64,000 bases of DNA from positions 3,149,501 to 3,213,500 of the forward strand of contig NZ_CP066308.1 of the NCBI RefSeq assembly GCF_016406105.1, read 5' to 3'. Each line of letters opens with the position of its first letter. Within the stretch, counting starts at the first letter, position 1. A model generated the notes under the pieces. That model searched no databases and was not told where the DNA came from. It was given only the letters and a program-made list of their open reading frames with translations. Below, in pieces: positions 17,096 through 25,090 of the stretch. Both the position numbers and the translations under genes were made by a program. The DNA is from Brevibacillus composti. Its GTDB lineage: Bacteria; Bacillota; Bacilli; Brevibacillales; Brevibacillaceae.

Positions 17096-17863
17096 TTAGA
17101 TTACCTTCGCTTCATTGCGCAGCAATTGGACCAGTTCGGAAACTTGAGCAGGGATCTCTCCGGAAAGGATGCGGCCTGCTTCTTTTTTCGGCGGAAGCGT
17201 CTGGTCCACCACCACCGTTTTCGGAGCCGCCTCTGCGGCAGAGATGCCCAAATCGTCTGCCGACAGGCGATCCAGCGGCTTTTTCTTCGCCTTCATGATC
17301 CCGGGCAAAGAAGGGTAGCGCGGCTCGTTCAGCCCTTGCTGCGCCGTCACCAGCACAGGCAGGCTGGTTTCTACTACTTCCATATCCCCTTCGACGTCGC
17401 GCTCTACGCGAACCGACGTACCGTTTACCTCCAGTTTGACGGCTGTGGACACATGGTTGATCCCGAGCTCCTCGGCCAGGCGCGGACCGCCCTGACCTGC
17501 GCCGGAGTCGACTGCCATCTGTCCGCCGAGGATGATGTCAAAGCCCACTTTTTTCGCCACGGCAGCCAGCACCTTGGCCGTCGTGTACTCATCGCCGAAC
17601 AGCGACTCGTCATCGACCAAAATGGCTTTGTCCGCCCCCATCGCCAGGGCAGTGCGCAGCTCTTTCTCGACGCGATCCGGACCGATGGAGATCACCGTCA
17701 CCTCGCCGCCATGCTCTTCCTTCAGCTTGATGGCTTCCTCGATCGCATACTCGTCGTATGGGTTGATGATGAATTCAACGCCGTCCTCCTGGATTTTGCC
17801 GTCCTGGATGACGATTTTTTCTTCTGTATCAAAGGTGGACTTCATGACAACCAGAATATTCAC
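17096..17863 (-). CDS. etfB: Electron transfer flavoprotein beta subunit
   Basis: A 255-residue EtfB, partner of EtfA, binding AMP and contacting acyl-CoA dehydrogenases. The start region MNILVVMKSTFDTEEKIV and the conserved DSGAGQGGPRLAEELG are typical, as is the TRYPSL-like recognition segment near ARYPSLPGIMKAKKK-type text (here PRYPSLPGIMKAKKKPLDRL). The start is GTG at 17863 following GAGGAGG. It lies 48 bases after fadB and 19 before etfA. Confidence 0.96.
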   Translation of the reverse strand: MNILVVMKSTFDTEEKIVIQDGKIQEDGVEFIINPYDEYAIEEAIKLKEEHGGEVTVISIGPDRVEKELRTALAMGADKAILVDDESLFGDEYTTAKVLAAVAKKVGFDIILGGQMAVDSGAGQGGPRLAEELGINHVSTAVKLEVNGTSVRVERDVEGDMEVVETSLPVLVTAQQGLNEPRYPSLPGIMKAKKKPLDRLSADDLGISAAEAAPKTVVVDQTLPPKKEAGRILSGEIPAQVSELVQLLRNEAKVI

Positions 17864-17911
17864 AAGAATACCTCCTCATCGTGACTAGGGAGCCTTGCCA
17901 GGCACTCCGTA

Positions 17912-18685
17912 TTAGCGGTCCGAGAATTCCGGCTTCCGTTTTTCCAAAAAGGCGGAAACCCCTTCTTTCATGTCTTCTGTAGCGAATGCCTGCCCAAACA
18001 GCTTCGCCTCCTGCTCAAGTCCGGCAGTGAGGCCGTCAATGACTCCCGTGTGGATCGCTTCGAGGGCGAGTCGCAAGGTAGCGGCGCTCTTCTGCGATAT
18101 CGCGAGGGCCAGTTCCTTTGCTTTGTCCACCAGCTGGTCGAGCGGATAGACCGCTTCCACCAGACCGAGGCGCAGCGCTTCTTCCCCGCCGATCATCTCG
18201 GAGGTCAGGATCATCTGTGTCGCCCTCCCCCGACCGACCAGGCGCGGCAGTCGCTGTGTGCCTCCATAGCCGGGAATCAGACCGAGATTCAGCTCAGGCA
18301 AGCCCAGCTTCGCCTCGGGAGCCGCCAGCCTGATGTGGCAGGACAGCGCGAGCTCCAGCCCGCCTCCGAGGCATGCGCCGTTGATCGCCGCGATAATCGG
18401 CTTTGGATAAGTCTCCAGGCGGTCGAATGTTTTCTGCCCGGCCCGCGCCATCGCCTCTGCGTCTTGCGGCTCGAGCTGGGTAAATTCCTTGATGTCCGCG
18501 CCGGCGATGAAAAAGCGGCCTTCTCCGGTGAGGACGATCACCTTTACCTGGGAGTCGTTCTCCAGCTCATCCAAAAGCGCGTTCAGTTCCTTCAAGGTCT
18601 CCTGGCTCAGAGCGTTGGCCGGTGGCCGGTTGATGCTGACGACCGCGATCCGATCTTCTCTTTGCACATTCCAATGAGAATACAT
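17912..18685 (-). CDS. fadB: Enoyl-CoA hydratase
   Basis: A 257-residue crotonase-fold protein catalysing hydration of trans-2-enoyl-CoA in beta-oxidation. The CoA-binding and oxyanion segments read AGADIKEFTQ and NGACLGGGLELALSCHIRLA; the two catalytic glutamates expected in hydratases fall in LGLPELNLGLIPGYGGTQRL and the preceding helix. It is the short monofunctional FadB of Bacillus type, not the long fusion of Enterobacteria. The ATG at 18685 follows GAGGGGGAG. A palindrome just downstream of its putative promoter suggests repression by FadR. Confidence 0.92.
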   Translation of the reverse strand: MYSHWNVQREDRIAVVSINRPPANALSQETLKELNALLDELENDSQVKVIVLTGEGRFFIAGADIKEFTQLEPQDAEAMARAGQKTFDRLETYPKPIIAAINGACLGGGLELALSCHIRLAAPEAKLGLPELNLGLIPGYGGTQRLPRLVGRGRATQMILTSEMIGGEEALRLGLVEAVYPLDQLVDKAKELALAISQKSAATLRLALEAIHTGVIDGLTAGLEQEAKLFGQAFATEDMKEGVSAFLEKRKPEFSDR

Positions 18686-18728
18686 GCTTCTCCCCCTCTA
18701 CCTTTTCCCACGGAAGGGTTACTCATTT

Positions 18729-18744
18729 CTGAGCGAACGCTCAG
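18729..18744. promoter_or_regulatory. Palindromic operator-like site in front of fadB
   Basis: CTGAGCG-AA-CGCTCAG, two perfect 7-base arms. It lies just downstream of a minus-strand TACAAT (18760-18765) and 44 bases before the fadB start, a position suited to a TetR-family repressor. It shares the TGA...TCA ends of FadR sites but is GC-richer than the site at fadR. Confidence 0.5.
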
Positions 18745-18801
18745 TCTTGCTCTCTCCTCATTGTAACAAACGGACTCTATCAACAAAAGCGTTTTCTTTT
18801 C

Positions 18802-19389
18802 TTATTTGCCCATCAAACCGAATTGGAAGAGGTTATGAATGGGATCAACATGCGAAAGCAGGTCGTATTTGCATTGTTTCATGACCCAGGACGTGGTTAC
18901 TTCATCCAGCGTGCCAAAAATCATTTTTCGCGCCAGCCTCACATCGATGTCAGGGCGGAAAACCCCGGCTTCGATGCCTTCTCTGAGCAGCTCTTCAATC
19001 AAATTGAAGTAGAGCTTCATCACGGCACCGATGCCCTCGCTGATTTCCGGATTGGACTGACGCAGTTCGATCTGCGTCACCTTTGCCAGCTCCGGATCGC
19101 GAGAAAGCTGACTCAGATGAGCGTGCACCAGGATGTACAATTTTTGCTCGATGGACGTCGCCTCTGCCAGGCGCCCTCGGCCTTGTTCGATAAAAGCCCC
19201 CATCTTCTCGTTGAAAAGCGAGATGAGGATGTCATCCTTGTTCTCAAAGTAGAGGTAGATGGTGCCGTCCGCTACCTTCGCCTCTTTTGCTATTCTCGAT
19301 ACCTGGGCGTTGTGATAGCCCTGCCGAGCAATGACGCGAACAGCCGCATCAATAATGGCTTGATACTTTTCCCCCGTTTTTTTCGCCAT
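18802..19389 (-). CDS. fadR: TetR-family fatty-acid degradation regulator FadR
   Basis: A 195-residue TetR repressor. The N-terminal helix-turn-helix region reads AAVRVIARQGYHNAQVSRIA then KVADGTIYLYFENKDDIL, very like Bacillus FadR, which represses fad genes and is released by long-chain acyl-CoA. The ATG at 19389 lies after TAACATGG-type leader with a GGAGGG site; the frame extends to 19437 without one. It sits between lcfA and fadB exactly as in Bacillus. A near-consensus FadR operator lies 34 bases upstream, which suggests autoregulation. Confidence 0.92.
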   Translation of the reverse strand: MAKKTGEKYQAIIDAAVRVIARQGYHNAQVSRIAKEAKVADGTIYLYFENKDDILISLFNEKMGAFIEQGRGRLAEATSIEQKLYILVHAHLSQLSRDPELAKVTQIELRQSNPEISEGIGAVMKLYFNLIEELLREGIEAGVFRPDIDVRLARKMIFGTLDEVTTSWVMKQCKYDLLSHVDPIHNLFQFGLMGK

Positions 19390-19422
19390 GTTACCCTCCA
19401 CGTTGATCAGCAAGTTCTGTAC

Positions 19423-19440
19423 TGAATGACCATTCATTCA
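19423..19440. promoter_or_regulatory. FadR operator upstream of fadR
   Basis: TGAATGACCATTCATTCA matches the Bacillus FadR consensus TGAATGAnTAnTCATTCA at nearly every fixed position. It lies between lcfA and fadR, 34 bases before the fadR start. Confidence 0.75.
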
Positions 19441-19541
19441 CAAACAGTTTATGACAGTTGCCTTGTCCTGTCAATCCCCGTTGGTGAGTTGCTCCAGCGC
19501 AAAGAAAAAGCCCTTCCAAAAAGGAGGGCCTCATCGTACTT

Positions 19542-21257
19542 TCAGCTCGTTTTTTCCTGTTCCTGATTGACTTCTTCTGTCTGCTCGCGCCGCGCTTTTT
19601 CCTCTTCCTGTAGCTGGCGGCGCAAGACTTTGCCGACCATCGTCTTTGGCAGTTCGGTGCGGACTTCGTAGAGACGCGGGATTTTATAGGCGGCCAGACG
19701 CTTGCGGCAATGCTCATCCAGGTCGCTCTGGCTGACCTCCTGTCCCTGCTTGAATACCACAAAGGCCTTCACGGTCTCGCCGCGATACGGGTCAGGGACG
19801 CCGATGACCGCCGCCTCCTGAATGGCTGGATGCTCAAAGAGAACCTCCTCCACTTCGCGCGGGTAGATGTTGAAGCCTCCGGCAATAATCATGTCCTTCT
19901 TGCGGTCCACAATGTAAAAATAGCCTTGTTCGTCCATGTACGCCATGTCGCCTGTCAACAGCCATCCATCGCGCAGGACGGCGGCCGTCTCCTCCGGCCG
20001 GTTCCAATAGCCCAGCATGACTTGCGGGCCGCGCACAGCCAGCTCGCCGATCTCCCCGTTCGGGAGTTCTTCGCCGGTCGCGGGATCCACGATTTTGCAG
20101 TCTGTATCCGGCCAGGGCAAACCAATGCTGCCGTTTATCCGCCTTCCCCAGATGGGGTTGGAGTGGGTTACCGGGGAAGCCTCGGTCAGTCCGTAGCCTT
20201 CCACCAGCTTGCCGCCGGTCAGCTCCTCGAACCGGTTTTGCACTTCCACAGGAAGAGGGGCAGAGCCGCTGACGCAAGCTTCTATCGATTTCAAATCGTA
20301 TTTGGCGAGATCAGGATGATTGATCAGTCCGATGTACATCGTGGGAGCGCCGGGGAACAGGGTGGGCTTGGTCTTGTCGATGAGACCCAGGATCTCCTTG
20401 ACGTTAAATTTGGGCACCAAAATCAGTTCCGCCGCGATCGAGATACCCTGATTCATGACCGTAGTCATGCCGTAGACGTGAAACAGAGGAAGCACGCCCA
20501 GTATCCGCTCCCTGCCGCGCTGGCATTTGTACAGGACCGCACGGCACTGCAGGGCATTGGCGATCAGATTCAGATGAGTCAGCATGACGCCCTTGGCTAC
20601 GCCTGTCGTTCCGCCCGTATACTGCAGCAGAGCCAGATCGTTTTCGGGGTCGATATCGGGTTTGACCGGCGTGACAGCGCTTTCTTTTAAGACGGCAAGA
20701 AAAGCCTCCACATCGCTGCTGTAGACGACTTGCGGTTTCTGGCCTTGTTTCCATTGGACGAGGGGGTATAGCCAGCTTTTCACAAGCGGTAGAAAATCGC
20801 CAATACTCGTAATAATCAGACGTTTCAGAGGCGTGGAGGGTCTGACCTGCGTGACGCGCTTGTACAACAGATCGACTGTGATGATCGTTTCCGCACCGGA
20901 GTCGTTTAACTGGTGAATCAGCTCCCGCTCCGTATAGAGCGGATTGGTCATGACGACCGTAGCCCCGGCAAACAAGGCACCGTAATAGGAGATCACCGCC
21001 TGCGGACAGTTTGGCAGCATGATGGCCACCCGGTCTCCCTTTTTGATTCCTCGTCTGAGCAAGGCGTTGGCAAACTGGTAGGACATGGTCAACAGCTCAC
21101 GGTAGGTGATTCGTTTCCCCATAAAATAGAGGGCGTGATGATCGGGAAACTCTGCCGCCGCTTCTTCCAGAAAATGCGTCAGCGGAACACGGGGGTATTC
21201 CAGTGACGGTGCAGTTTCGGGCGGGTAACTGGCAATCCAAGGCTTGGCAATAGACAT
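19542..21257 (-). CDS. lcfA: Long-chain fatty acid CoA ligase
   Basis: A 571-residue acyl-CoA synthetase activating long-chain fatty acids with ATP and CoA. The AMP-binding signature LLQYTGGTTGVAKGVMLTHL, the GYGLTEASPVTH motif, the hinge DGWLLTGDMAYMDEQGYFYI with VDRKKDMIIAGGFNIYPREV, and the C-terminal catalytic lysine in PKTMVGKVLRRQL are all present. Two upstream in-frame ATG codons exist; the one at 21257 (MSIAKPW) follows GGAGG by eight bases and fits Bacillus LcfA. A highly charged tail follows the last motif. Gene order lcfA-fadR-fadB-etfBA is the Bacillus beta-oxidation cluster. Confidence 0.95.
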   Translation of the reverse strand: MSIAKPWIASYPPETAPSLEYPRVPLTHFLEEAAAEFPDHHALYFMGKRITYRELLTMSYQFANALLRRGIKKGDRVAIMLPNCPQAVISYYGALFAGATVVMTNPLYTERELIHQLNDSGAETIITVDLLYKRVTQVRPSTPLKRLIITSIGDFLPLVKSWLYPLVQWKQGQKPQVVYSSDVEAFLAVLKESAVTPVKPDIDPENDLALLQYTGGTTGVAKGVMLTHLNLIANALQCRAVLYKCQRGRERILGVLPLFHVYGMTTVMNQGISIAAELILVPKFNVKEILGLIDKTKPTLFPGAPTMYIGLINHPDLAKYDLKSIEACVSGSAPLPVEVQNRFEELTGGKLVEGYGLTEASPVTHSNPIWGRRINGSIGLPWPDTDCKIVDPATGEELPNGEIGELAVRGPQVMLGYWNRPEETAAVLRDGWLLTGDMAYMDEQGYFYIVDRKKDMIIAGGFNIYPREVEEVLFEHPAIQEAAVIGVPDPYRGETVKAFVVFKQGQEVSQSDLDEHCRKRLAAYKIPRLYEVRTELPKTMVGKVLRRQLQEEEKARREQTEEVNQEQEKTS

Positions 21258-21329
21258 GGACAATTCCTCCATTCCCATATTGACCTTACCTCTCCCGTAC
21301 GATACACATTCATAACCTCTTCCACCTCC

Positions 21330-21359
21330 ATTCTATTCGAAAGATAGTTAATTTTCCAA
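21330..21359 (-). promoter_or_regulatory. Probable lcfA promoter
   Basis: TTGGAA (21354-21359), an 18-base spacer and TAGAAT (21330-21335) on the minus strand, about 75 bases before the lcfA start. Confidence 0.5.
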
Positions 21360-21401
21360 CAAAAATTGCATTTTCTGTTCATATTTTCGAAAAGAATAAC
21401 A

Positions 21402-21436
21402 GGAGATGCCTCCGGGTCGTCCCGGGCACATCTCCC
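21402..21436 (-). terminator. Candidate terminator after the LCP gene
   Basis: GGAGATG...CATCTCC stem with an inner TCCGGG/CCCGGG stem lies 27 bases past the LCP stop. The tail TGTTATTCTTTT on the minus strand is only moderately T-rich. Confidence 0.5.
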
Positions 21437-21462
21437 CCTCGATCCATGACTCCTCCCTGCAT

Positions 21463-22464
21463 TTACGGAGCCAGTTCCTTTCCTATCTCCTGTCTGACGC
21501 GTCCGCGCTCCTGCTCAGGGACCAGGTGATACCAGCCGAGCACATCGTGATGCCAGATCCTCTCGTCCGCCCCGGTGAGCGTGTCCGAGCGGATCGTATT
21601 GGGCGTGGGATCGCTGTAGGAGAGCAGGAGCGAGGCGATCTCTCTTTCGGTCAAATCCGTGCGGACGTGATCGCCCAGGATCTCCATCAGCGTAAAGGCC
21701 TTGGCAAACGCCTCTGCCGATGTCCCTTTTTCGGCCAATGCCTGAACGAGCTCCTGCTGCCGTTTAATCCGCTCGTAATCGCTGTCCTCCCGTCCGGTAT
21801 CGCTCTTTCGGTAGCGGGCGTAATCCAGCGCCTGATCGCCGCTGAGCGTCTGCAGACCCGGCGAGAGATCGATATAGGTGTCGTCGCTTGTGTCTGTGTA
21901 CTTCATCTTCTTTTTGACGTCGATCGGAACTCCTCCGAGCGCATCCACCACTTTGCGGAACCCGTCAAAATCGATCGTGAGGTAGCGGTCGATCCGGACA
22001 TCGAGAAAGCCCTCCAGGGACTCCTTTACCAATTTGGGGCCCCCGTAGGCCATCGCGTGGTTCAGCTTGTCATGGCCATATCCCGGGATCTCCATGTACG
22101 TGTCCCTGGGGATCGACAGCAGGTAGACACGCTGTTTTTCCGGGTGGACGGCAGCCAGCATGATCGTATCCGAGCGGGCCCGTTCGCCGTCTCGACTGTC
22201 GATGCCCAGCACCAGCAGCGAAAAGGGCTGGAGCGGCTTGCTTCCGGCGAGCAGTTCCAGCGGCGCCGATCCGGATGCCGGCCGCAGGCTGGTGACGTCC
22301 GGCTTGGCATCTGTGGCTTCGAGTGGAGCGTACCACTCCCCGGTCATCTGTTTCACCTGATAAACGGTCATGCCGATGGATGCGATCGCAAATGTCACGA
22401 GGCAAAAAAGCGCATACCCGAGCAAGCGCTTTTTGTATGTACGGAAAAAAGAAAAGAGATTCAT
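21463..22464 (-). CDS. LytR-CpsA-Psr (LCP) family glycopolymer transferase
   Basis: A 333-residue membrane-anchored LCP protein. The family attaches undecaprenyl-linked anionic or secondary polymers to peptidoglycan outside the membrane. After a short cytoplasmic segment and one helix (about residues 13-35) the LCP domain shows LLVLGIDSRDGERARSDTIM, LLSIPRDTYMEIPGYGHDKL, DALGGVPIDV and ALDYARYRKSDTGREDSDYE, which include the conserved Asp and Arg residues binding the lipid pyrophosphate. The ATG at 22464 follows AAGGGGGG; the upstream frame is part of the thiolase terminator region. It is the likely attachment enzyme for the polymer made by the island to its right. Confidence 0.92.
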   Translation of the reverse strand: MNLFSFFRTYKKRLLGYALFCLVTFAIASIGMTVYQVKQMTGEWYAPLEATDAKPDVTSLRPASGSAPLELLAGSKPLQPFSLLVLGIDSRDGERARSDTIMLAAVHPEKQRVYLLSIPRDTYMEIPGYGHDKLNHAMAYGGPKLVKESLEGFLDVRIDRYLTIDFDGFRKVVDALGGVPIDVKKKMKYTDTSDDTYIDLSPGLQTLSGDQALDYARYRKSDTGREDSDYERIKRQQELVQALAEKGTSAEAFAKAFTLMEILGDHVRTDLTEREIASLLLSYSDPTPNTIRSDTLTGADERIWHHDVLGWYHLVPEQERGRVRQEIGKELAP

Positions 22465-22485
22465 CGATGTCGCCCCCCTTGAGGT

Positions 22486-22521
22486 AAGAAAAAACCCCAT
22501 CTTTGCCAGGCTCAGATGGGG
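22486..22521 (-). terminator. Rho-independent terminator after the thiolase gene
   Basis: CCCCATCT (22495-22502) pairs with AGATGGGG (22514-22521) and TTTTTTCTT follows on the minus strand; 60 bases past the thiolase stop. Confidence 0.85.
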
Positions 22522-22580
22522 ACTTGCTTCTCATTTTTAACAGGGGGCGCCGCTTTTAAACCGGCATGGGCACTTTTCGC

Positions 22581-23756
22581 CTAGATCCGCTCGATAATCA
22601 TGGCCATTCCCATACCGCCGCCGACACAGAGAGAGGCCAGCCCGTATCGCGATTGTCTGCGGTGCATCTCGTGCAGCATCGTGACGACGATGCGGCAGCC
22701 TGTCGACCCGACCGGATGGCCGAGCGCCACTCCGCTCCCGTTCACATTGGTGATCTCGCGCGGCAGTTCGAGCAGCTTTTCCACCGCCAGATACTGGGCG
22801 GCAAAGGCTTCATTCACTTCGATCAGATCGATGTCCGCTAGCGTAAGGCCTGCCTTGGCCAGGGCTTTTTTCACTGCCGGAACCGGCCCGTAGCCCATCA
22901 GATCAGGCTCGACGCCGGCCCAGGCGTAGGAGACGATTCTCCCCAGCGCCGTGTGCCCCGCTTCCTTCGCCTTGCGCTCGCTCATCAGGATCACGGCCGA
23001 TGCGCCGTCATTGAGTCCCGAGGAATTGCCCGGCGTGACGGTTCCATTCCCGCGGAAGCCCGGCTTCAGCTTAGCCAGCGCTTCCAGCGTCACATCCCGC
23101 CTCGGATGCTCGTCGGTATCGACGAGGACGTCTCCGCCCCGCTTTTTTACCGACACCGGAATGATCTCTTCGCGGAAAAAGCCTTGGTCGATCGCCCGGA
23201 TCGCATTCTGCTGGCTGCGCAGCGCGATTTCATCCTGCTCTTCCCGGGTGATGCCATAGCGGTCCACCAGGCGCTCCGCTGTCTCGCCCATCAGGATGCC
23301 GTGATGCGGATCGGTCAAAAGCTCCCACATGCTGTCGGTCATCTCTCCGTGTGTCAGCCTTTTTCCCCAGCGGGCATTTTTCAAGACGTAAGGGGCATTG
23401 CTCATGCTCTCCACCCCGCCCGCGATGACGACTTCCGATTCCCCCAGCATGATTTGCGCGGCCCCGCTGGCAATCGCCTGCATCCCGGATGCACATTGGC
23501 GCTGCACCGTAAAGCCGGTCACTTCTTTTCCCAGACCGGCATCCAGCGCAGCGACGCGCGCGATATTGGGTTCGTCCGAGCGCTGAATACAATTCCCCAG
23601 GATGACTTCATTGACTTGCGATGGGTCGAGGTTCGCCTTGCTGATGACACCCTTGATGACCGTCTCGGCCAATTTGCGAGCGCTTACATCTTTCAATGCA
23701 CCGCCAAACGTACCGATCGGGGTACGCCCGGCACCTACAATCACTACCTGCTCCAT
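22581..23756 (-). CDS. Acetyl-CoA acetyltransferase (thiolase)
   Basis: A 391-residue thiolase, condensing or cleaving acetyl/acyl-CoA. The nucleophilic cysteine is Cys88 in QRQCASGMQAIASG; the second active-site histidine lies in GSGVALGHPVGSTG and the second cysteine in SLCVGGGMGMAMI at the C-terminus. MEQVVIVGAGRTPIGTFGGA is a typical start; the ATG at 23756 follows a GGAGG site. It resembles acetoacetyl-CoA thiolases (ThlA/AtoB/PhaA type) more than FadA, but lies near the beta-oxidation cluster, so either a degradative or a biosynthetic role is possible. It is transcribed alone, ahead of a terminator. Confidence 0.92.
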   Translation of the reverse strand: MEQVVIVGAGRTPIGTFGGALKDVSARKLAETVIKGVISKANLDPSQVNEVILGNCIQRSDEPNIARVAALDAGLGKEVTGFTVQRQCASGMQAIASGAAQIMLGESEVVIAGGVESMSNAPYVLKNARWGKRLTHGEMTDSMWELLTDPHHGILMGETAERLVDRYGITREEQDEIALRSQQNAIRAIDQGFFREEIIPVSVKKRGGDVLVDTDEHPRRDVTLEALAKLKPGFRGNGTVTPGNSSGLNDGASAVILMSERKAKEAGHTALGRIVSYAWAGVEPDLMGYGPVPAVKKALAKAGLTLADIDLIEVNEAFAAQYLAVEKLLELPREITNVNGSGVALGHPVGSTGCRIVVTMLHEMHRRQSRYGLASLCVGGGMGMAMIIERI

Positions 23757-23840
23757 TCGCTTTCTCCTCCTCAGGAAATGTCTATCTGGCTTCCCCACCA
23801 TTTTGACACAAAGCTGTTACAAGTGTGATAAGTGTTGCAG

Positions 23841-24773
23841 TCAGGCCAAAACCTCGCCTCTTTCCATGTAGACTGTGACCCACTCGTCGCTCCTTTTTTC
23901 CGCAACCAGCGAAAAGCCGGCACGCTCGTAGGCGGCCACGACGTGATCGCGGTTCCACTCGACGATCCCGGAGAGAATCACCTGGCCTTCCCTGGCGAGA
24001 TGTTTGTCTACGACGGGCAGCATCTCCACGTCTTCGTCTCCGCCGATATTGAGCAGGATCAGGTCTACCTCTGCGGGCAAGGCGGCCTGGACCGCGGGAT
24101 CGGATGCGTCCCCGATCAAGATCCGGACATCCTCATCGGCGAGCTGGTTATTGGCTCCGTTCACGCGGATCTGGTAGTCGCTCTGCGGATTGATGTCTAC
24201 GGCCCAGACCGGCTTCGCCGCTCCGTTTTTGACGCAGAACAGCGAGAGGATGCCCGAGCCCGCGCCGATATCCAGCACGCGCTTGCCGCGCGGCGTCCAC
24301 TCCTGGAGCAGCTTCAAAATATCCTGTGTCGTCCCGTGGTAGCCGGTTCCGAAAGCGGCCCCCGGATCGATCCACAGCACATTGTCCGCCTGCTGCAACT
24401 CCTCGCTCATCGTCCAGGAGGGCGCGATCCACCAGTCTCCCACCCGGACCTCGCGAAATTCTTCCCGCCAGGAATCATGTTCTTCGGCTACCGCTTCCGC
24501 CTGGTCCACGCTCACGGCTTCGCCCCACGGGCCGATGTACGCCCGCAGCCTGGCTTCGTGCTCCTCCCGGCTGTCCTGTATCGGTTCAAACAGGTAGACG
24601 ATGACCGGCCCCTCCGTATTTTCGGCGTAGTCGTATCCGTTTTCCGTGGTCAATATCTCGATCTGCGGCTCGACCCAGCCCAGCGTGTACGGCGATTCCA
24701 GCACCTCGCCGACGAATGTCTCTTCGATGTCGCGGTCTACCAGCAATGTATACTTTATCCATGTCCGTTCCAT
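23841..24773 (-). CDS. PrmA-like class I methyltransferase
   Basis: A 310-residue SAM-dependent methyltransferase related to PrmA, which trimethylates ribosomal protein L11. It has the PrmA-type N-terminal ferredoxin-like domain with acidic stretches and the SAM core: AFGTGYHGTTQDILKLLQE, VLDIGAGSGILSLFCVKNGA, VWAVDINPQ and LILLNIGGDEDVEMLP. The true prmA of Firmicutes normally follows dnaJ, and the loop that in PrmA reads NIL-type is NIGGDE here, so this may be a paralogue with another target. It stands alone between the thiolase and the csaB region. Confidence 0.75.
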   Translation of the reverse strand: MERTWIKYTLLVDRDIEETFVGEVLESPYTLGWVEPQIEILTTENGYDYAENTEGPVIVYLFEPIQDSREEHEARLRAYIGPWGEAVSVDQAEAVAEEHDSWREEFREVRVGDWWIAPSWTMSEELQQADNVLWIDPGAAFGTGYHGTTQDILKLLQEWTPRGKRVLDIGAGSGILSLFCVKNGAAKPVWAVDINPQSDYQIRVNGANNQLADEDVRILIGDASDPAVQAALPAEVDLILLNIGGDEDVEMLPVVDKHLAREGQVILSGIVEWNRDHVVAAYERAGFSLVAEKRSDEWVTVYMERGEVLA

Positions 24774-24888
24774 TCCCTGATAGCGATCTCCTTTATCTCT
24801 CGTTTTCTCTTGTCTCTGAAAATAGCCAGAAACAGGACTTTAATGATATGATACAATAATGGACTCATTTCCACTCTGGAGGTATCAA

Positions 24889-25005
24889 ATGTTTGATGAA
24901 TTTTTCTATCGCCGACGCAAAAACAAAGGCTTGCTCGCGGTCATGATCGCCTTGATCATTCTGGGCATCGGGATGTTTGCCGCCGGCTTCCTCTATCTGT
25001 TCTAA
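24889..25005 (+). CDS. 38-residue single-helix membrane protein
   Basis: A short open frame with a strong GGAGG site seven bases before its ATG. The product starts MFDEFFYRRRKNKG and then has one hydrophobic helix ending in GFLYLF at the C-terminus. The positively charged cytoplasmic segment predicts N-in topology. It precedes csaB by 85 bases on the same strand. I do not recognise a family. The clean ribosome site, clear topology and isolation from other genes support a real gene. Confidence 0.6.
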   Translation: MFDEFFYRRRKNKGLLAVMIALIILGIGMFAAGFLYLF

Positions 25006-25011
25006 GGCGGC

Positions 25012-25041
25012 TTTACTTCCCCTCGTTTACTCGATTATACT
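25012..25041 (+). promoter_or_regulatory. Possible csaB promoter
   Basis: TTTACT (25012-25017), an 18-base spacer and TATACT (25036-25041), 50 bases before csaB. Four and five of six matches. Confidence 0.4.
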
Positions 25042-25090
25042 TGAGAATGTGTTTTTCCTGTACGTTTGATATAGAAAGAAGGTTCACTCC

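Noticed and set aside
21258..21400. FadR operator at lcfA
   Set aside because: No TGAATGA...TCATTCA palindrome found near the lcfA promoter; only partial half-sites.
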